A stretch of 64,000 nucleotides of DNA from Candidatus Undinarchaeales archaeon. Lineage in GTDB: Archaea > SpSt-1190 > JASMDC01. Below, one piece after another: positions 15,949-23,889 of the stretch; position 1 is the first letter of the stretch, and each line of letters begins with the position of its first letter. The translations under genes and the position numbers were made by a program. The stretch spans positions 10,773-74,772 of the forward strand of contig JASMDC010000016.1 of the NCBI GenBank assembly GCA_030753015.1. Reading direction: 5' to 3'. Below the pieces are notes generated by a model. It made no database searches and was not told the origin of the DNA. It was given only the letters and a program-made list of their open reading frames with translations.

Positions 15949-16862
15949 CGTCCTTCCCTCGAACACTTTCGGATGTAGCCACATGCCTTTGTCGCTGCGA
16001 CAGCCCCCTGTGCGCAGGCCATCACCACTTGTGCCCAGCGACCCGTTACATCCCCTGCAGCATAGAGCCCTTGCACGTTGGTGCTCTGGTTATCGTCGAC
16101 GACGACGAAGGAGCGGTCCGTATCTGCTCCCAGTGAAGAGGCGATCTCGGTAGCGGGCATGGAGCCGACCTCGACGAACACGCCTTCCACTGCCAGCTCG
16201 CGAGTGCCGTCAGCGTCCTCTATGCTCACTGCTTCGACGAGAGGATCTCCCTTGATGGAGGTGATCCTGCTACCCTCGAGCACCTCGACCTTCTCTTTGT
16301 CCAGTCGTGCCACGAGGGACTCGTCAGCGGAGATGGCCCCTGAAGAGATGAGGATCACATGAGAGGCGACCTCAGAAAGGAGAAGAGCAGCATCGACCGC
16401 ACGGTTCCCATCGCCAGCGACGGCAACGGTCCGGTCGCGGAAGAGCGGACCGTCACAGGTCGCACAGTAGGAAACGCCCCGCCCACTCATTTCCTTCTCA
16501 CCGGGTACACCTAGACGCTGGACCTCGGTACCCGTGGCCAGTACTAAAGATGTCGAACTGTGCTCCACACCCGAAGCGCACCGGACGGTGAAGCCATCAT
16601 CGGACCGTGTCGCCTTGAGCACCTCGTCCACCTCGACTCCGACCTCGAACCCGCGCAGCTGTTTCTCCATGGTCTCCATGAGCTCTAGACCTGTAGTGGC
16701 GAGGACTCCCGGATAGTTCTCGATGAGATGGGCAGTCGCTGCTGTTCCGCCAGGCGCCCTACCGATGACGAGGGTCTTCATGCGACGGCGTGCTGCGTAG
16801 ATACCCGCAGCCATCCCAGCCGGGCCAAGTCCTATGACGATGAGGTCGTACCGCTCTCCCAT
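15945..16862 (-). CDS. trxB: Thioredoxin reductase
   Basis: FAD/NADPH flavoprotein of 305 residues. GLGPAGMAAGIYAARR binds FAD, SYCATCDG holds the redox pair Cys133/Cys136, VAVAGDGNRAVDAALLL binds NADPH, and the C-terminal NVQGLYAAGDVTG closes the FAD site. It reduces thioredoxin-like proteins; no thioredoxin gene is nearby. ATG 16862 was chosen because the frame upstream begins with GTG at 16937 far from the family start, and a TATA-like GTTTTTTAACG lies about 25-35 nt upstream of the ATG. It is first in a run with the two epimerases. In a region rich in disulfide proteins a role in thiol balance is plausible. Confidence 0.9.
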   Translation of the reverse strand: MGERYDLIVIGLGPAGMAAGIYAARRRMKTLVIGRAPGGTAATAHLIENYPGVLATTGLELMETMEKQLRGFEVGVEVDEVLKATRSDDGFTVRCASGVEHSSTSLVLATGTEVQRLGVPGEKEMSGRGVSYCATCDGPLFRDRTVAVAGDGNRAVDAALLLSEVASHVILISSGAISADESLVARLDKEKVEVLEGSRITSIKGDPLVEAVSIEDADGTRELAVEGVFVEVGSMPATEIASSLGADTDRSFVVVDDNQSTNVQGLYAAGDVTGRWAQVVMACAQGAVAATKACGYIRKCSREGR

Positions 16863-16948
16863 GTGCACACGGGATTCGGTGAACGTTAAAAAACTAGGGT
16901 AGGCGCCCATCCAGATAGGCGAGGACGGGTCCGCCACCGGCCCAAGTT

Positions 16949-17185
16949 TTAAAAGGGATGGTGATGTTCTCCCATTCTCCTAAACCGCCATTTGTCACAT
17001 AGGTTATCTTCTTTCATTTTCAGTGACATCGGCGCCGTGTCCTCTTCTTGAATGATATTGGACAAGCAGGAGCCACCACAACTTTCATGAAGTTGGATGA
17101 GCCCCTGCCGTCCGAGTTTGTCTCCGGGCAAGTATCCAGTAGTGTCGCAGCTGATAAAAGCATTTCGTTGGTCGATGGTCATCAT
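16949..17185 (-). CDS. Small cysteine-containing protein coupled to DUF1670 genes
   Basis: ORF of 78 residues whose ATG overlaps the stop of the preceding DUF1670 gene by 4 nt (ATGA), the usual sign of translational coupling. Contents: four cysteines including HESCGGSC, then a charged end with KMKEDNLCDKWRFRR and GEHHH. No family is recognised. The amino-acid mix is not like an antisense shadow, but there is no independent proof that it is expressed. It could be a small accessory protein of the DUF1670 pair or a decayed remnant. Confidence 0.4.
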   Translation of the reverse strand: MMTIDQRNAFISCDTTGYLPGDKLGRQGLIQLHESCGGSCLSNIIQEEDTAPMSLKMKEDNLCDKWRFRRMGEHHHPF

Positions 17186-17946
17186 TCGTTTATCCCCCCA
17201 TTCTCGTACTCCTCGTAGAGCTTCAGGTAGTCGCGGACGAGGGGTCGGCTCATCTCAAGTGTCCTGGCGATCTCCTTGAGTGTCATCCCCTTCCGTGCGA
17301 GCAGCCTCACACGTTTGTAATCCTTGATGTACCGATCACACGACTCGATGGTGTGATCCGTTCTCTTTGAGATGTCGGGCGTCTGATATCCGTCGAGGTG
17401 GAGGCGGACGATGATGCTCTTGTGTGTGGTCGACCGACCAAGGTCATGAATGATGCCACGCGTCGGGACGATCTTGCCCTCGCGCTTCATGTAGCTCCTG
17501 ACATAGTTGCCGACGGTGAATCTTGAGATCTTCAGGATGGCCGCAACATCGTTCTGCGTGAGGAGGCCGCCTTGGTCGAAGGCGTCCTTGAAGAAGCGAA
17601 CGATGCACCTCTCCCGGACCTCGTAGATCGAGGCACCGGCCAAGAGCGCGTCTATGTCCTCCTTCGATACAAGCGTGAGCATCACAGGCACGCACCGCGT
17701 GTTCCTGGCGTTCTGTCCGTAGTACGGCTTGTCCCCCACACTGGCAGCGAGCCATGAGAATTGGCCCGGCATCCCCGGCTCCATGTCCTTGAGTTGCTTC
17801 TTGAAAACTCCCACGATATCCGAGGCGAACATATCCTGCACCTTGCTCCCGGACACGAACGGATAGTCCTCGTTCAGAAGATTCACAACAGCCTGGTGGA
17901 GGCCATACTCTACCTTCAACCTCACGGCCTCGGAGACCTTACCCAT
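17182..17946 (-). CDS. DUF1670 protein, second of a tandem pair
   Basis: Protein of 254 residues. Visible are FDQGGLLTQNDVAAILKISRFTV (HTH-like), IVPTRGIIHDLGRSTTHK, DISKRTDHTIESCDRYIKDYKRV and a second HTH-like stretch GMTLKEIARTLEMSRPLVRDYLKLYEEY. These match the archaeal DUF1670 pattern: several helix-turn-helix units separated by a conserved TRG..HD.G/TTHK block. Function is unknown; DNA binding is likely from the helix-turn-helix content. ATG 17946 lies 8 nt inside the end of the upstream paralogue, so they are co-translated. Confidence 0.72.
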   Translation of the reverse strand: MGKVSEAVRLKVEYGLHQAVVNLLNEDYPFVSGSKVQDMFASDIVGVFKKQLKDMEPGMPGQFSWLAASVGDKPYYGQNARNTRCVPVMLTLVSKEDIDALLAGASIYEVRERCIVRFFKDAFDQGGLLTQNDVAAILKISRFTVGNYVRSYMKREGKIVPTRGIIHDLGRSTTHKSIIVRLHLDGYQTPDISKRTDHTIESCDRYIKDYKRVRLLARKGMTLKEIARTLEMSRPLVRDYLKLYEEYENGGINE

Positions 17947-18829
17947 GTGATCGCCCCGGAACGGTAAAGGTGGACTTCCCCTCAGGATCGGGAGTGTCGG
18001 AGGGACTCCATTTTTCCCCCCCAAACTCCGAGGCAGCGATCCTGTCGATCTTCTCTTTCATCTCCTCGTCCTCCGAATACCTCTCGTACAGCTCGAGGTA
18101 GTCGCGCACCACCCGATCCGAGTTACCCGTGATGATGCGGATCTCGCGGAGCGTGTGGCCGCCACGATGGAGAATGACCACACGGGAGAAATCCTTGATA
18201 TATCGCATGATCGAGGTCGGGGAGTGCTTTGTCCTGAGCTCTATCTCGGAGTACTCGTAATCCTGGAGGTGGAGCTCCACGATCTTGGCCTTGTGGCTGG
18301 TACCGGAACCCATATCCCTCATGGTGCCGCGGGTGGGGACCGTGATGCACTCTGTCTTCTGTATCTCCCTGATGTGACGCCCAATGGTGCGTGTGCTCTC
18401 ACCAAGGATGAGCGCGAGGTCTGCCTGCGTCAACAGGCCACCCTGCTCGAATGCCTCGTTCGCGAGTCGCTTGATACGAGATTTAAGGAGGTCACCCTGC
18501 GATCGCGAAGCGGTCGCTGCGTCAGCTTCGAGGTCCAGAACGGTGAGGTGGACGGCTACGAGCCTCGCGTCCGTGATCTTCACGCCGGCAGGGACATCCT
18601 TGGAGACTGCATGGAATACGATCTGCTCTCCACTTCGCTGCCCGCCCATGTACACGTCGAGGTAGGTGAGGATGTCTCGGGTCAGTCCACGGCAGATGGC
18701 CCTCGGGAACTGATAGTCCTCGATGAACATCGTGTAGATCTGATTTTTCAGGCTCTTGTCCACAATGCTGCGATATTCACTGTCGATCAATTCCGTACTC
18801 TCAGTAAGGTAAGGCATCTCTGTCACCAT
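17939..18829 (-). CDS. DUF1670 protein, first of a tandem pair
   Basis: Protein of 296 residues, paralogous to its downstream neighbour. It shares FEQGGLLTQADLALILGES, VPTRGTMRDMGSGTSHK, LHLQDYEYSEIELRTKHS and the C-terminal helix-turn-helix GGHTLREIRIITGNSDRVVRDYLELYERY. ATG 18829 was chosen because an AT element around 18861-18866 lies about 34 nt upstream; the longer frame to 18961 crosses the divergent gene start at 18894. The next methionine, at 18817, is also possible. Likely DNA-binding; the role is unknown. Confidence 0.7.
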   Translation of the reverse strand: MVTEMPYLTESTELIDSEYRSIVDKSLKNQIYTMFIEDYQFPRAICRGLTRDILTYLDVYMGGQRSGEQIVFHAVSKDVPAGVKITDARLVAVHLTVLDLEADAATASRSQGDLLKSRIKRLANEAFEQGGLLTQADLALILGESTRTIGRHIREIQKTECITVPTRGTMRDMGSGTSHKAKIVELHLQDYEYSEIELRTKHSPTSIMRYIKDFSRVVILHRGGHTLREIRIITGNSDRVVRDYLELYERYSEDEEMKEKIDRIAASEFGGEKWSPSDTPDPEGKSTFTVPGRSHG

Positions 18830-18860
18830 CAAGCAAGAACGGGAGACGGAAGAGCAATCA

Positions 18861-18870
18861 CTTAAGTATT
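18861..18870. promoter_or_regulatory. AT element between DUF1670 operon and cysteine-rich gene
   Basis: cttaagtatt lies between ATG 18829 (minus) and ATG 18894 (plus), about 28 nt from the plus start and 33-35 nt from the minus start. Its core CTTAAG is a palindrome. It is the only TATA-like site in the 64-nt gap. Confidence 0.4.
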
Positions 18871-18893
18871 CCGACATTTGGCGGTATCTGAGA

Positions 18894-20888
18894 ATGTTAC
18901 ATAGAGCTCGTTTGCTCATGGTAGTCGTCATGGTCGCGTGCGTCCTGTCGGTCGCACCCAATTACGGGGACAACGACTTTCCCGTCGCACCGTTCACGGA
19001 ACAGCCGACCTGTGGTAAGGAGCTCTGTATCGTATGGAATTGCGCTTCGACCAAGCTCCCTGCAACCAACGATTACCTCACATGTTCAGAGTGGGCCTGC
19101 ACGAAGATGAACGATCGGGTATGCGCACGATGGGAGTGCCTCACCGTTGATGTTCCCGGCTCGGACGACCAGACCTGTGCTTCGTTCAACTGCACGGAGT
19201 CCAAGGATGGACGATGTGTCGATTGGGATTGCACCGACACCGACCTCCCATCGACAAACGACCGCGATACATGCAGCGAGTACCGGTGCGAACGGATCAT
19301 CGACGGTACCTGCAGGGTATGGAGATGCACAGTCGCGCCCTTTCCCGTGGACATCGAGGCCCCGCCCAACAGGCGCCCCAACTCACGACAAGCATGCTCT
19401 CGGTTCGATTGCACTGTCTGGGACGGTGACCGATGCTTTTCGTGGACCTGCACTTACTCTATCGGATATCAATCCTGTTCCAAGCTTGACTGCGTCTCCC
19501 GTCATGGGACCTCCTGTGATGCCTGGAACTGTACCGAGATGGATGTGCCGGGCCATGGTGGATACGAGGCGTGCGCCACATGGGAATGCGGGGCATGGGA
19601 CCGTATCACCTTGAACACCACATGCTCGGGCTGCACCGAGCACAACCACTGCGAATCAGGCTGCTGCCTTCTCGGCGAGTGCATCGATAAGGTCGCCGAT
19701 CCGGACAAGGACCGTTCCACATGCATCTGCTCAGGAGGTACGTGGAAGGACGAGAAGTGTTGCGGTGACGATCCCGGGGAGAGCTGGTGCTCCAGCGAGG
19801 GTGCATGCATCTCAGCGAACTGGGTCCCCGGAACGGACAGCGAGTTCTATTGCTCTCAGTGCAAGAAGGGCTCATGGAACGAGGACCGATGCTGCGTCGA
19901 TGACGAGAGCTGGTGCGGGCGTTGGGGGCGATGCCTGTACGGGACATGGCTGCCGTTGTGCAAGCAGTGCTACAGTTGCAAGAACGGAGTATGCATCTAT
20001 ACCTGCAAACCGACGGTCCAGAACGGCGACAAGAAACCTGATGATTGCATCTCCCTTGGCGGTATCTGGCGTGATGGGAAGTGCTGTGGCGACGACAAGG
20101 ACGCGGACGGGTACGGTGAGAGCTGGATCGGAACGACCGGTGAGTGTCGTGGTGGGTTCTGGTTCGAGCTCTCTGACAACCAGTTAAAGGGCCGCCTTGA
20201 AGAGGAGCGGGATAAGGAGGAGGCATCACGCAAGTTCTCAGTCCCTGAGAGCGTGCTCGTGCTCCTCGTAGTCGTGGGTTGCGGTAGCTTCCTCTACTTC
20301 TTCAATAAGCGATCGGATGACGCGGAACCCCCACCAGAACCGGGTCTCCTACCCACGCTCGAGGACGAGGGAACACCGAGCGAAGAGGCCGCGATCGATG
20401 ACGAGGACATCATTGATATGGACGAGTTCGAGGAGGAGTTCGGCGATGGTGCCGGTGGAGAAGACCAGGAACTCGAGAAAGAGGGCCAGCCTGAATCCGA
20501 AGAGGGTGAGCGCGATCTCAGCACTGACGAGATGCTCGGCGAGTTCGAATCAGAGGTTACAGAGGATGAGGATGAACTCCTCAAGGATGTAGATGAGCTC
20601 GAAGAAGGTGAAAAGCCTGAAGGGAAAGCGCCCTCATCAGCAGAGGAGGATGCGGCCACTAAGGATCCCGACGAGGACCTCTTCGCAGACCTGGGCTTCG
20701 ACGGCTACGGAAACGAGGGAGGAAGGCCTTCTCCGCGCGCTACCCGAGGATACACTGATCCCCGCGTATCGGAGCTGCAAGCCAAGCTAGACAAACTCGA
20801 CACACAGCTGGCGAAGGGGAAACTGAGCCCGGAACTCCACAATAAGATGCGGGAACGGGCCGAGAAAGAGCTCTCTGACCTTTCCTAG
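18894..20888 (+). CDS. Cysteine-rich exported protein with membrane anchor and acidic cytoplasmic tail
   Basis: Protein of 664 residues. Signal peptide about 1-22 (LLMVVVMVACVLSVA). Residues 35-235 contain about eight short repeats of the type C..W.C....G.SC..W.C (for example CVDWDCTDTDLP, CFSWTCTYS), followed by denser Cys clusters with CCGDD and CCVDD to about 410. One membrane helix (ESVLVLLVVVGCGSFLYFF) near 445-465. The remaining 200 residues are dominated by Asp/Glu and end with a short coiled-coil-like LQAKLDKLDTQL. Probably a surface protein held by disulfides, its acidic tail facing the cytoplasm. ATG 18894 is 28 nt from the AT element at 18861-18870. Family not recognised. Confidence 0.7.
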   Translation: MLHRARLLMVVVMVACVLSVAPNYGDNDFPVAPFTEQPTCGKELCIVWNCASTKLPATNDYLTCSEWACTKMNDRVCARWECLTVDVPGSDDQTCASFNCTESKDGRCVDWDCTDTDLPSTNDRDTCSEYRCERIIDGTCRVWRCTVAPFPVDIEAPPNRRPNSRQACSRFDCTVWDGDRCFSWTCTYSIGYQSCSKLDCVSRHGTSCDAWNCTEMDVPGHGGYEACATWECGAWDRITLNTTCSGCTEHNHCESGCCLLGECIDKVADPDKDRSTCICSGGTWKDEKCCGDDPGESWCSSEGACISANWVPGTDSEFYCSQCKKGSWNEDRCCVDDESWCGRWGRCLYGTWLPLCKQCYSCKNGVCIYTCKPTVQNGDKKPDDCISLGGIWRDGKCCGDDKDADGYGESWIGTTGECRGGFWFELSDNQLKGRLEEERDKEEASRKFSVPESVLVLLVVVGCGSFLYFFNKRSDDAEPPPEPGLLPTLEDEGTPSEEAAIDDEDIIDMDEFEEEFGDGAGGEDQELEKEGQPESEEGERDLSTDEMLGEFESEVTEDEDELLKDVDELEEGEKPEGKAPSSAEEDAATKDPDEDLFADLGFDGYGNEGGRPSPRATRGYTDPRVSELQAKLDKLDTQLAKGKLSPELHNKMRERAEKELSDLS

Positions 20889-20915
20889 GTACGGAAGACG
20901 CGGTCTTAGGTTCAT

Positions 20916-20926
20916 TTTATAAAATA
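20916..20926 (+). promoter_or_regulatory. TATA box upstream of the two-helix protein pair
   Basis: tttataaaata about 32-42 nt before ATG 20958. With a GGTGG Shine-Dalgarno at 20947-20951 this indicates a short leader, and it rules out the TTG at 20940 as the start. Confidence 0.55.
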
Positions 20927-20957
20927 TACCCCCGGATACTTGTATCGGTGGTATGCA

Positions 20958-21323
20958 ATGGCTGAGACCGTTAAATTATCGATACTCTACAGCGTTGTCG
21001 TGAGCGGTATCCTTGTACTGGCCTTCGTCATCGCTTCGTTCTACGTCCCGCTCCTCGAGCTGGACCCTGAGAAGTTCATCGTGAACCTGCAGACGAACCA
21101 GTTCATCATCTCGTTCATCTTCGACTTCGTTTCGCTGGCTGCAGTGGCTCTCGGATTCGCCTCCCTCCTCCAGATCATGGAGAACGTGGAGACCGAGCTC
21201 GTCGATGGTCTTCTCGCGATCGCCCGGACAACGGCCCGGACCGCGGAGAACATCAAGGAGATCAAGGCCAAGAGCGAGGCACCGGAAAAGAAGGATAAAC
21301 CGAAGAAGGACAAGAAGGAGTAA
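20958..21323 (+). CDS. Two-helix membrane protein, copy 1
   Basis: Protein of 121 residues. Two membrane helices, about 8-30 (SILYSVVVSGILVLAFVIASF) and 52-72, are joined by an acidic loop. A third amphipathic stretch (LVDGLLAIARTTARTAENIKEIK) and a Lys/Glu-rich tail follow. The next gene encodes a shorter paralogue sharing T.KLS.LYS..VS. The tail is probably cytoplasmic. No known family. The Shine-Dalgarno GGTGG just before ATG 20958 fixes the start. It may form a hetero-oligomer with its twin and support the neighbouring surface proteins. Confidence 0.65.
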   Translation: MAETVKLSILYSVVVSGILVLAFVIASFYVPLLELDPEKFIVNLQTNQFIISFIFDFVSLAAVALGFASLLQIMENVETELVDGLLAIARTTARTAENIKEIKAKSEAPEKKDKPKKDKKE

Positions 21324-21346
21324 CAACTCCTACGGTTGGTGGTGGC

Positions 21347-21664
21347 ATGGCAACACGGACTAAACTCTCCTACCTCTACAGTATCGCCGTGAGCGCAATG
21401 CTCATATTCGCCGCTGTGATAGCGTCGAGCTTCCTCTCGTTCTCCGGTACTGACGTTGAATCCTTCATAACCGAGCTCTACTCCAACGCGCTCATCCTCA
21501 TCCTCATCGGGATCATCGCCGCTATTGCGGTGATCTCCCTTGGTTTCTCGTCAATGATCACGCAGTCGGAGCGCTCAAACGGCGACCTCTGCGCTCGCCT
21601 CGATGCGATCGAGCACCAGCTCGAGAAGATGAACGAACCGGAAGAGGACGCCAAAAAGGATTAA
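21347..21664 (+). CDS. Two-helix membrane protein, copy 2
   Basis: Protein of 105 residues, paralogue of the preceding gene: TKLSYLYSIAVSAMLIFAAVIASSF matches TVKLSILYSVVVSGILVLAFVIASF, and it too has a second helix (ALILILIGIIAAIAVISLGF) and a short charged tail with a predicted coil (DAIEHQLEKM). GGTTGGTGGTGG stands before ATG 21347, 23 nt after the previous stop, so the pair is one operon. Role unknown. Confidence 0.65.
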   Translation: MATRTKLSYLYSIAVSAMLIFAAVIASSFLSFSGTDVESFITELYSNALILILIGIIAAIAVISLGFSSMITQSERSNGDLCARLDAIEHQLEKMNEPEEDAKKD

Positions 21665-21689
21665 AGCTCTAACCTCTGCATCACTTGCG

Positions 21690-23882
21690 ATGTACAGGAG
21701 AGAAGCGCTCTTCATCATGCTTCTCCTATCGATGCTCATTTCAGCGACCGAGATCGACGTCGTTGATCCTGAGCCCGTCGAGACAGGCGTCATCATCGCT
21801 CAGGAAGGCGAATATCTGGATGTGAGGGAAGTAGTCACCGTCCATGGATCGGCCGGCAAAAAGGTCGCGTTCACGGTCCCGTCCCTCATCTCAGAGGGAC
21901 CCGACCTTGTACTCGATCCAACTGCGCTGCCCGCCAACACATCCTCGCTCGTCACGCTCGAGGCCTACTCTTGTCCCACTGCGCCCGTACACTCCTTCCG
22001 CACACTCGACGGTTGCCGACGTCGTGATCCCACGAGGGTCACGGGCAGGCTCCTTAGCGTCGGTGACGGGACGGTCGTGGAAGAGAACGATACTGGTGAT
22101 AGGTTCCTCCTACTCACGACGGAAGAGGAGAGCCTGGTGTTCAGGTACCGTGTGCTCCTTGACCCGCTCGTCACGGACCTCGACCCTTCGTTCCAGTTCG
22201 TGAAGCCCTATCTCAAGAGCGCCGATACCTTCGACCTTCGGTTCGAGAACACACCTTGCTCCACATGGACCCTTCTCACCCATACGGTGGCTTCGGAGGA
22301 CGATGTCGCAACGGAGGACGGTCCGGGACTTCTCCGGCTCTACGGCACAAGGATGACCGGGGGCTATCTGGTCAAGCTCGGTCTTATCTCATGCGCGACG
22401 CTACAGGAGTACTTCAAGCAGCAGTACCTCGTCCATGTCGACGAGCCCGCCGTCCGCGAGCTCGCCACGACCATCGCTACCAACGCCAACTCATCCAGTA
22501 TCGAGCGCCAGGCCGAGGAGCTCTTCTACTATGTGCGGGACACGATCAACTACAAGAGGGACCGCTTCGCTCCCGGACAGGACTTCCCGGAGAGTCCCCG
22601 TCAGACGCTCGAGACGAAGCTTGGCGACTGTGAGGACATGTCCATCCTTCTTATCTCGATGCTCCGTACGATCGGGCTCGATGCTAGATTGGTGCTCATG
22701 GACCTAGACCGTTCAGGCACGGACTTCACGATACGGGAACTGATGGAAGGGAACTCGCTCACCTTCAACCATGTGGCAGTCATGGCGAGCTTCGGGCCCG
22801 ATGGCCGGTTCGACAGGTCATCGGCCAAGATCATGGACGCCACCTGTAAGGAGTGTCTGTTCGGCGAAGCTACGGTCGAAGGTGTGCCATCCCTCGTCAT
22901 CGACAGCGATGATGTGATATTCCCCATCCGCTCTTCCGGAGAGTGCGAGGGTATGAAGTGCGGTACCCGATGCTACTCCGGGCTCGGCCGGTGCTGTTCG
23001 GACTGGGACGGTGAGGAATGGCGTCCTAACCAAGAGTGCTGTAATTCAGCCGATTGCCTGGGCAACTCCCTCTGCGAGAACGGTCAATGTGCGGTATGCG
23101 ACGGACGCATCTGCGGTGGAGTGTGCTACTCACGAAAGGACCACAAGCGTCCCTGCTGCTCGCACCTCGACTGCGGTACCTTCGAATGGTGTGAGCAGTA
23201 CAGCTGTACGCTCGACAACTCGCGGCTCACGACCGTCGGTGCGGGACTGCTCGGGTTCATCGTCCTTTTCCTTGTGTACAGGCTTCTCAGGCGGACCACG
23301 TGCCCACATTGCGGTGCGCACATACCCGCCCGCTCGAGCTTCTGCACAGCATGCGGTGACGAGATACTCTCATCTGAGGAAGAGGAGCGTCGTGCAGAGG
23401 TTGACGCCATCAAGCGATACGCTGTACAGGCCCGCAAGCGGGGAGCGTCCTTCGACACGATCGCCGACCGCCTCCTGGAACGGGAGTACGAAACGGACGT
23501 GGTCGACCTCGTCCTCGGCGATGTACGTAATGAGGAAAGCCGCCCCAAACGCAAGCCGAAAAAGAAGAGCAATAGCGGCCTCGACGAGGCCATGCAGTAC
23601 GTGCTCGCCCGGCGTGAGGAGGGTTTCTCCGACGAGGCGATCCTGCACTCCCTCGAGCAGCGAGGCTATCAACCGGACGTCGTGTCCAAGGCCATGTCAG
23701 ACGAAGGCCAGGTGGATCGGATCCGTCGCTACATCGCTTCTCGCAGGGAGGAAGGCTTCTCGGAACGCGAGATCCAGGAGGCGCTCGCACACGCCGGCTA
23801 CGCCGCCCATGATGTAAGGGAGGCACTCGCTCCACTCACCAAGGGACCGAGCACCGACGACACCTTCAACGAACTTTCGTGA
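21690..23882 (+). CDS. Exported transglutaminase-like protein with zinc ribbon and helical repeats in the cytoplasmic tail
   Basis: Protein of 730 residues. N-terminal signal (1-20), a beta-rich domain to about 265, then a transglutaminase/papain-like domain with the full triad Cys314 (LGDCEDMS), His361 (NHVAVM) and Asp383 (IMDATC). A Cys-rich stalk (420-508) leads to a membrane helix at about 513-533. On the other side is a zinc ribbon CPHC...CTAC (538-555) and three repeats of about 40-50 residues ending in motifs such as EEGFSDEAILHSLEQRGY. The enzyme domain should lie outside the cell and could cleave or crosslink surface proteins. TTAAAG about 25 nt upstream supports ATG 21690. Confidence 0.78.
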   Translation: MYRREALFIMLLLSMLISATEIDVVDPEPVETGVIIAQEGEYLDVREVVTVHGSAGKKVAFTVPSLISEGPDLVLDPTALPANTSSLVTLEAYSCPTAPVHSFRTLDGCRRRDPTRVTGRLLSVGDGTVVEENDTGDRFLLLTTEEESLVFRYRVLLDPLVTDLDPSFQFVKPYLKSADTFDLRFENTPCSTWTLLTHTVASEDDVATEDGPGLLRLYGTRMTGGYLVKLGLISCATLQEYFKQQYLVHVDEPAVRELATTIATNANSSSIERQAEELFYYVRDTINYKRDRFAPGQDFPESPRQTLETKLGDCEDMSILLISMLRTIGLDARLVLMDLDRSGTDFTIRELMEGNSLTFNHVAVMASFGPDGRFDRSSAKIMDATCKECLFGEATVEGVPSLVIDSDDVIFPIRSSGECEGMKCGTRCYSGLGRCCSDWDGEEWRPNQECCNSADCLGNSLCENGQCAVCDGRICGGVCYSRKDHKRPCCSHLDCGTFEWCEQYSCTLDNSRLTTVGAGLLGFIVLFLVYRLLRRTTCPHCGAHIPARSSFCTACGDEILSSEEEERRAEVDAIKRYAVQARKRGASFDTIADRLLEREYETDVVDLVLGDVRNEESRPKRKPKKKSNSGLDEAMQYVLARREEGFSDEAILHSLEQRGYQPDVVSKAMSDEGQVDRIRRYIASRREEGFSEREIQEALAHAGYAAHDVREALAPLTKGPSTDDTFNELS

Positions 23883-23889
23883 GCAAGCC

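Noticed and set aside
16949-18829. DUF1670 genes as part of an insertion sequence
   Set aside because: No terminal inverted repeats, transposase motifs or target duplications were visible around them.
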